Below, in pieces: positions 60,401-64,000 of a stretch of 64,000 nt of DNA. The stretch is from positions 47,755,284 through 47,819,283 of the forward strand of contig CM042091.1 of assembly GCA_023512835.1 (NCBI GenBank), read 5' to 3'. Every line of letters starts with the position of its first letter. Within the stretch, counting starts at the first letter, position 1. The translations under genes and the position numbers were made by a program. Source of the stretch: Taxillus chinensis. Taxonomy: Eukaryota; Streptophyta; Magnoliopsida; Santalales; Loranthaceae. The notes beneath the pieces were generated by a model that was given only the letters and a program-made list of their open reading frames with translations, was not told where the DNA came from and ran no database searches.

Positions 60401-61125
60401 AGTATGCTGGAGTTTTGGCATTTCGTCCTACAGGTGGCTTTTATATTTTGCTGAATATTGTAAACTTGTGCATTCATATTTGCATTCATATCTTCTTGTT
60501 CCTGGTAATTTCTTTAATTTATTCAGGTTGGACCTACTCTGAGACTATCGGCAACCAATTGGACCTAATCAAACCCACATGCAGAGGCAACATTACAATT
60601 TATGGTGAGATAATTGGAATTTGCAATTTTCATGCAAAGGAATAAATAAGGAAATTTATAAACGCAGAATCTAGATCTTGCTTCAATATGAATCATGTCA
60701 TATATCATATAAGATTTGCTGAATTTAATGGTTCAGCTCTCTCGATTTGAAGTCTTTTTCATCGTCATTGACTTATACTTGTATACACTGATTTGCAGGG
60801 GTGCCCTACAGTGAACATTCTAGCTTCACAGAACTGCAAGAGTTTGTTCAGGTAGTTACACTGACATTTCGATGAACACATCAGCTTAACGATTTTTTGG
60901 GAACCGCTTTAGCTTTGTGTTATTCAAAACTTTGTGTGAAAGTATACACATCACACCCCCCCCCCCCCCCCCCCTTGATATTTATTTTATTTTGTTTCGT
61001 TCTGTCTTTCTGTTCAGTTTCTTAGGCCTGAGAAGATAATTCCTACAGTCAATGTAGGGAATGTTGTTAATCGGGGTAAGATGCAGTCCTATTTCCGGGA
61101 TTGGCTGATGGCAACATACCACTAA
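57427..61125 (+). CDS. SNM1: DNA cross-link repair nuclease SNM1 (beta-lactamase/beta-CASP), 9 exons
   Basis: A 5'-exonuclease of the SNM1/Pso2 family, acting in the nucleus on inter-strand cross-links and oxidative damage. Exons: 57427-57871, 58630-58810, 58959-59198, 59307-59451, 59971-60105, 60367-60433, 60527-60604, 60799-60851, 61018-61125. They join in one frame to 483 residues plus stop, close to the length I recall for Arabidopsis SNM1 (not checked); every border is GT-AG. Residues 1-140 are acidic and Ser-rich with a basic patch (AKRRRL), a possible nuclear signal. Catalytic metallo-beta-lactamase motifs: SHFHSDHYGG (His172, His174, Asp176, His177), EANHCPGA (His234), HTGDFRA (Asp256) and GVPYSEHSS (His437). 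The beta-CASP part includes VGAYSIGKECVYLAI and AFRPTGWTYSE. The first ATG shared with this frame is at 57427; an ATG at 57417 is in another frame and stops early. Intact. Confidence 0.95.
60115..60290. mobile_element. Small MITE in SNM1 intron 5 (putative)
   Basis: The segment begins GGTCCTGTTTGATAACC and ends ATTCTACCAAACACCC, an imperfect inverted repeat, with AT-rich arms (TTTTTAAAAACAACC against TTTTTGAAAATATAATTG). Similar AT-rich palindromic pieces recur elsewhere in the window. The target duplication was not resolved. Confidence 0.4.
60956..60974 (+). repeat. Homopolymer C(19) in SNM1 intron 8
   Basis: Nineteen consecutive cytosines, about 45 bp before the acceptor of exon 9. It may serve as part of the polypyrimidine tract. 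Its length is likely to be unstable or mis-sequenced. Confidence 0.9.
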
Positions 61126-62350
61126 CTCCAGTTGTTAACATCTCATGCCTTTGGAGTTTGAGTGGTTGGTGTTCATTTTATCAATTTCTTTGTACGGGAT
61201 TCTCTGTGACATTCCAGTTTTTTTTTTTACTGAGTTCAATTGATTTAAGACATGCATGTGGGTTAATTTTTAATCGACAGTGGTTTTGATCTCGATTTAA
61301 CAATGACCTATTCTAATCCCAAGGTTATGAGACCTATAAATATCTGGAACCCAAGGTAAGCATGAATTTGGAATGCACAAAAGGAGGCCTTGAGAGAATG
61401 CACGACCGTCCTTTTCATCCAACAAAAGGTGATCCAAGTTACTTTTCTATAAATTATTGGAATTTTGAAACAAAGGCTTACAAGAAGAATTTCTAGAAAA
61501 TAAGAAAGGGCTACAAATTCTCACCTATTTGCGCATTCAATTTTGCCAGGAGCTTGATTTAACCATTCATGTGATACCTTTTTTTATTATTTTTTTAATT
61601 ATTTTTATTTTATATATTTGCCCTCAAACTCACCTATCCTATCTTATCTCCTAAAGCTTTTCACTTCTTGTTACACTGCGAGGTTGATTAGGATCAAATG
61701 AGGTGTTACTTTTCGTTATTGAATTTATGCATAATAGTAGAACTTGTTCTAATACTACTTGACAGGGCCTAGAGTGATCTAGAGCGAGTGAAGAGATTAC
61801 TCACTTAAATTTTTTGCATAATACTTACAAATACAATTCTTACAACTTCTTAATCTTTGCTTGCAATAAATGAAAAACAAGCAATTTTAACTCTTAATAA
61901 AAATTTTATTAACATGAAAGTCACTTTTAATGTAACTATTAGTTTTGTTGGTTTACAATGAAACTATAATTTATTCATCAGTAAAACTCAATAATAAATA
62001 TGAGTACAATGAATAACCTTAGCAAATTCTAAAAGCATCAATGCGGTATATTTTCTATGTTTAAGCATATTTATAATGTGTAAGAGTTATCTATTCATAA
62101 TATATTTAGCACCGCTTTTTGAATTGGAAGTATTCTATACATGGCAACCATTGCTTGCATTTTCTAAATATGGAAAGTGAATCGTCTAAATTTTATTTTC
62201 AGGAGTCTTCATGATAGTTGCTTCATTATTGAATCACACTTACCACATCTTCATTACACTGTTCATTATATTGGCAAATGAAGTAATTTCATATCAGGTG
62301 CTGAAAATTAAATTTTGAATTTCATAATCGACTCTTCCATTAGACATTAT
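61126..62350. other. SNM1 3' UTR and intergenic DNA
   Basis: The 3' UTR of SNM1 probably covers the first few hundred bases (AATCGACAG... region to about 61340). The rest is AT-rich without a recognisable gene. Confidence 0.4.
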
Positions 62351-62359
62351 GTTTCACCT

Positions 62360-62640
62360 GATATGGATAACTCCAGTTGTAGATAAATTTGGATGTGGAT
62401 CTATTTCAAATGCAGATAGTTGTTTAAAATGCGAAATGCTTGTTTCTAGATACTTCATTGAGTGTGAATACTTCTCTGAGTGTGGATGCTTCTCCAAATG
62501 TGGATTTTTATTTTAAATGTAGATGCCTACTTCGAATGTGACTCCTCTGAATGTGGAGCGTACATCTAAATGCAAATTGCTTTCTGAATGTTGGTGACAT
62601 ACCCAAATAAATACTTTCTCTAAATACAATAGAACATTTT
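62360..62640 (+). repeat. Degenerate minisatellite (AAATGTGGATGCTTCTCTG-like units)
   Basis: About a dozen imperfect units of 20-24 bp built on GAATGTGGATGCTTCTCT / AAATGCAGAT words follow each other (for example GAGTGTGGATGCTTCTCC, GAATGTGGAGCGTACATC). Similar words occur at 45.6-45.8 kb, so it may derive from an LTR. Confidence 0.6.
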
Positions 62641-64000
62641 GGATCTGGACATTTGTTTTAATTTGGTTTAAGCCATAACCTCTTTAGCCTTTTACTTGCT
62701 TTGGCCACCATTGATTTATTATTGACTTCTATTGACTTTTGTGTGTGCCAACTTAGAGTTGACTTTTGTTCACATTATGTTGACTTTACCTTTATTCCAT
62801 AAGTAGATTTTCTTGTCATCTTCTTTGAAGTCTATATCATTCCCATACTCATTTAAGAACACAAACAAATCTAAGAATGATAAGTATTAATCTAAGTGGA
62901 GTTTTAGTGATAATCAAATCCATTAAATATAACACTATGGCTTGATCCAATATTATCTAGGAATTGCTAAATTTCTTCTAGAAAGTAGGCAAACATGTTC
63001 AAATGGTAAATGTATCGACTCACATATATTTCCGTGAATTTTTTCTATGAAAGTTGAGATTCAACATTGACCTTTATGGTTGAAGGTTAAATGAACAACT
63101 TTCCTTGTGAATAAGTTACGTAAAAAATCATTAGGTGAAAAAAAAACCTCGGGTGTTCGTATGAATTGTTTGTTATTTGATGCATCATTATAGTTCCTAG
63201 ATGTCGAAGATAGTGATGCAAAAGTATAAAATATTTTTTATCAACTTTTAGTTAGTAAAATTATTTGATTCAAATGTTTTTATAAATGTACAATACATGT
63301 TCGGTACGTGAAAATTTTATCTTGCTTCTTATCATATACATAGTAAATTATGCAAAGATATTTAACATTATTTTCATGTATCACTTCAATATGATAATGA
63401 TGGCAGTGAATACCTTTAAAACTAAGCAAATATCTCAGCTAGAATATAGTGTGCCACCAATACATAATTTGGTATTATTTGACAAAATAATACAAGCTTT
63501 TATAACACCTCTAACAACATCAGATATTATACTGACATTATTTTTATCTAATGTCCCGCTCAAAAAATATTTATTATCTTAAATAATTGTATGTGTAGTT
63601 GCATTATTAAGAGCAAGTCTTTCGAGTAGTCATTATTAATTTATAATAAAATGCATATATTTTAATAAAAAATTAAAAATAATAAATAAATAAATAAATA
63701 CCATTCACTAAGTTGAAAAATGGTGACGGTAAATTTCAATGCATAACTAAAAACACAACCAACAGTATTTAGAATAAAGAAAATACTAAAAGATAAAAAA
63801 TAAACTAGTTTGCATCTTCCTAGACATCTTACTATTTATAATAAATAATCGATTGATCAATTTTACTATTTAGATCTTCTAAATGGGTCAAAACCCTAAA
63901 TGTTTTTTTTAAATTATACATATAACACAATATTAATTATTAAAATACATATTTTATCTAAAAACTTTAATAAATTATGTATCTCCAAATTTAAAGAACT
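62641..64000. other. AT-rich intergenic DNA to the window end
   Basis: No supported gene. A TTGACTTTTGT/GTTGACTTT word is repeated around 62728-62790. A (TAAA)n run lies at about 63680-63702. The open frame at 63286-63582 has no family resemblance and strongly AT-driven composition. Confidence 0.4.

Noticed and set aside
1..64000. CRISPR arrays, operons, tRNA or rRNA genes
   Set aside because: The window is plant nuclear DNA; regular spacer arrays and complete cloverleaf or rRNA sequences were not seen. The only tRNA-like sequence is the SINE head near 17.6 kb, which lacks a full cloverleaf.

Overview
The window is nuclear DNA of a flowering plant. The multi-exon genes have GT-AG introns, plant-specific families are present (DUF247, a class III peroxidase exon, an LWD-type WD40 protein, plastid-type acetyl-CoA synthetase), and the AT-rich intergenic space is full of plant LTR retrotransposons, hAT and PIF/Harbinger MITEs and a tRNA-derived SINE. 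GC-rich first exons and GC-rich intronless genes in an AT-rich background hint at a monocot, but the sequence does not settle this.

Layout, left to right. 1-3.2 kb: a decayed minus-strand Ty1-copia element. 3.3-5.8 kb: the last three exons of a gene that looks like an importin-13/transportin-type karyopherin. 6.3-6.7 kb: a MITE. 9.4-16.6 kb (minus): a complete 18-exon acetyl-CoA synthetase gene coding for 814 residues, with one GC-AG intron and a hAT-like MITE in intron 9. 17.3-18.0 kb: a SINE and a foldback MITE. 19.4 kb: an orphan peroxidase exon. 19.7-22.6 kb: gypsy LTR and reverse transcriptase debris. 23.1-24.6 kb (minus): the first DUF247 gene.

25-41 kb is a duplicated and transposon-riddled block. 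It holds two disjoint flanks of a probable lost third DUF247 unit, a hAT MITE, a 4.3-kb hAT transposon with near-complete but broken transposase, a solo gypsy LTR that contains a TRIM element, a second truncated LTR, and a 1.8-kb solo-LTR-like insertion. The second DUF247 gene lies at 41.1-42.6 kb (minus). The sequence downstream of it (44.0-45.6 kb) matches 32.6-37.7 kb and preserves the empty site of the solo LTR, so the order of events can be read directly.

46-49 kb is mostly antisense LTR-like sequence. 49.4-50.5 kb is an intronless LWD1/2-like WD40 reading frame broken by several small indels. 52.8-53.4 kb is a MITE with a GC-rich repetitive core. 57.4-61.1 kb (plus) is a complete nine-exon SNM1-type DNA cross-link repair nuclease gene. 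The rest, to 64 kb, is AT-rich intergenic DNA with a degenerate minisatellite.

The genes are unrelated housekeeping or defence-type genes and form no operon or pathway. The unifying story is the duplicated DUF247 block and its datable series of insertions. All exon borders, terminal repeats and target-site duplications were read by eye; homology statements rest on recognition of family motifs, not on a database search.
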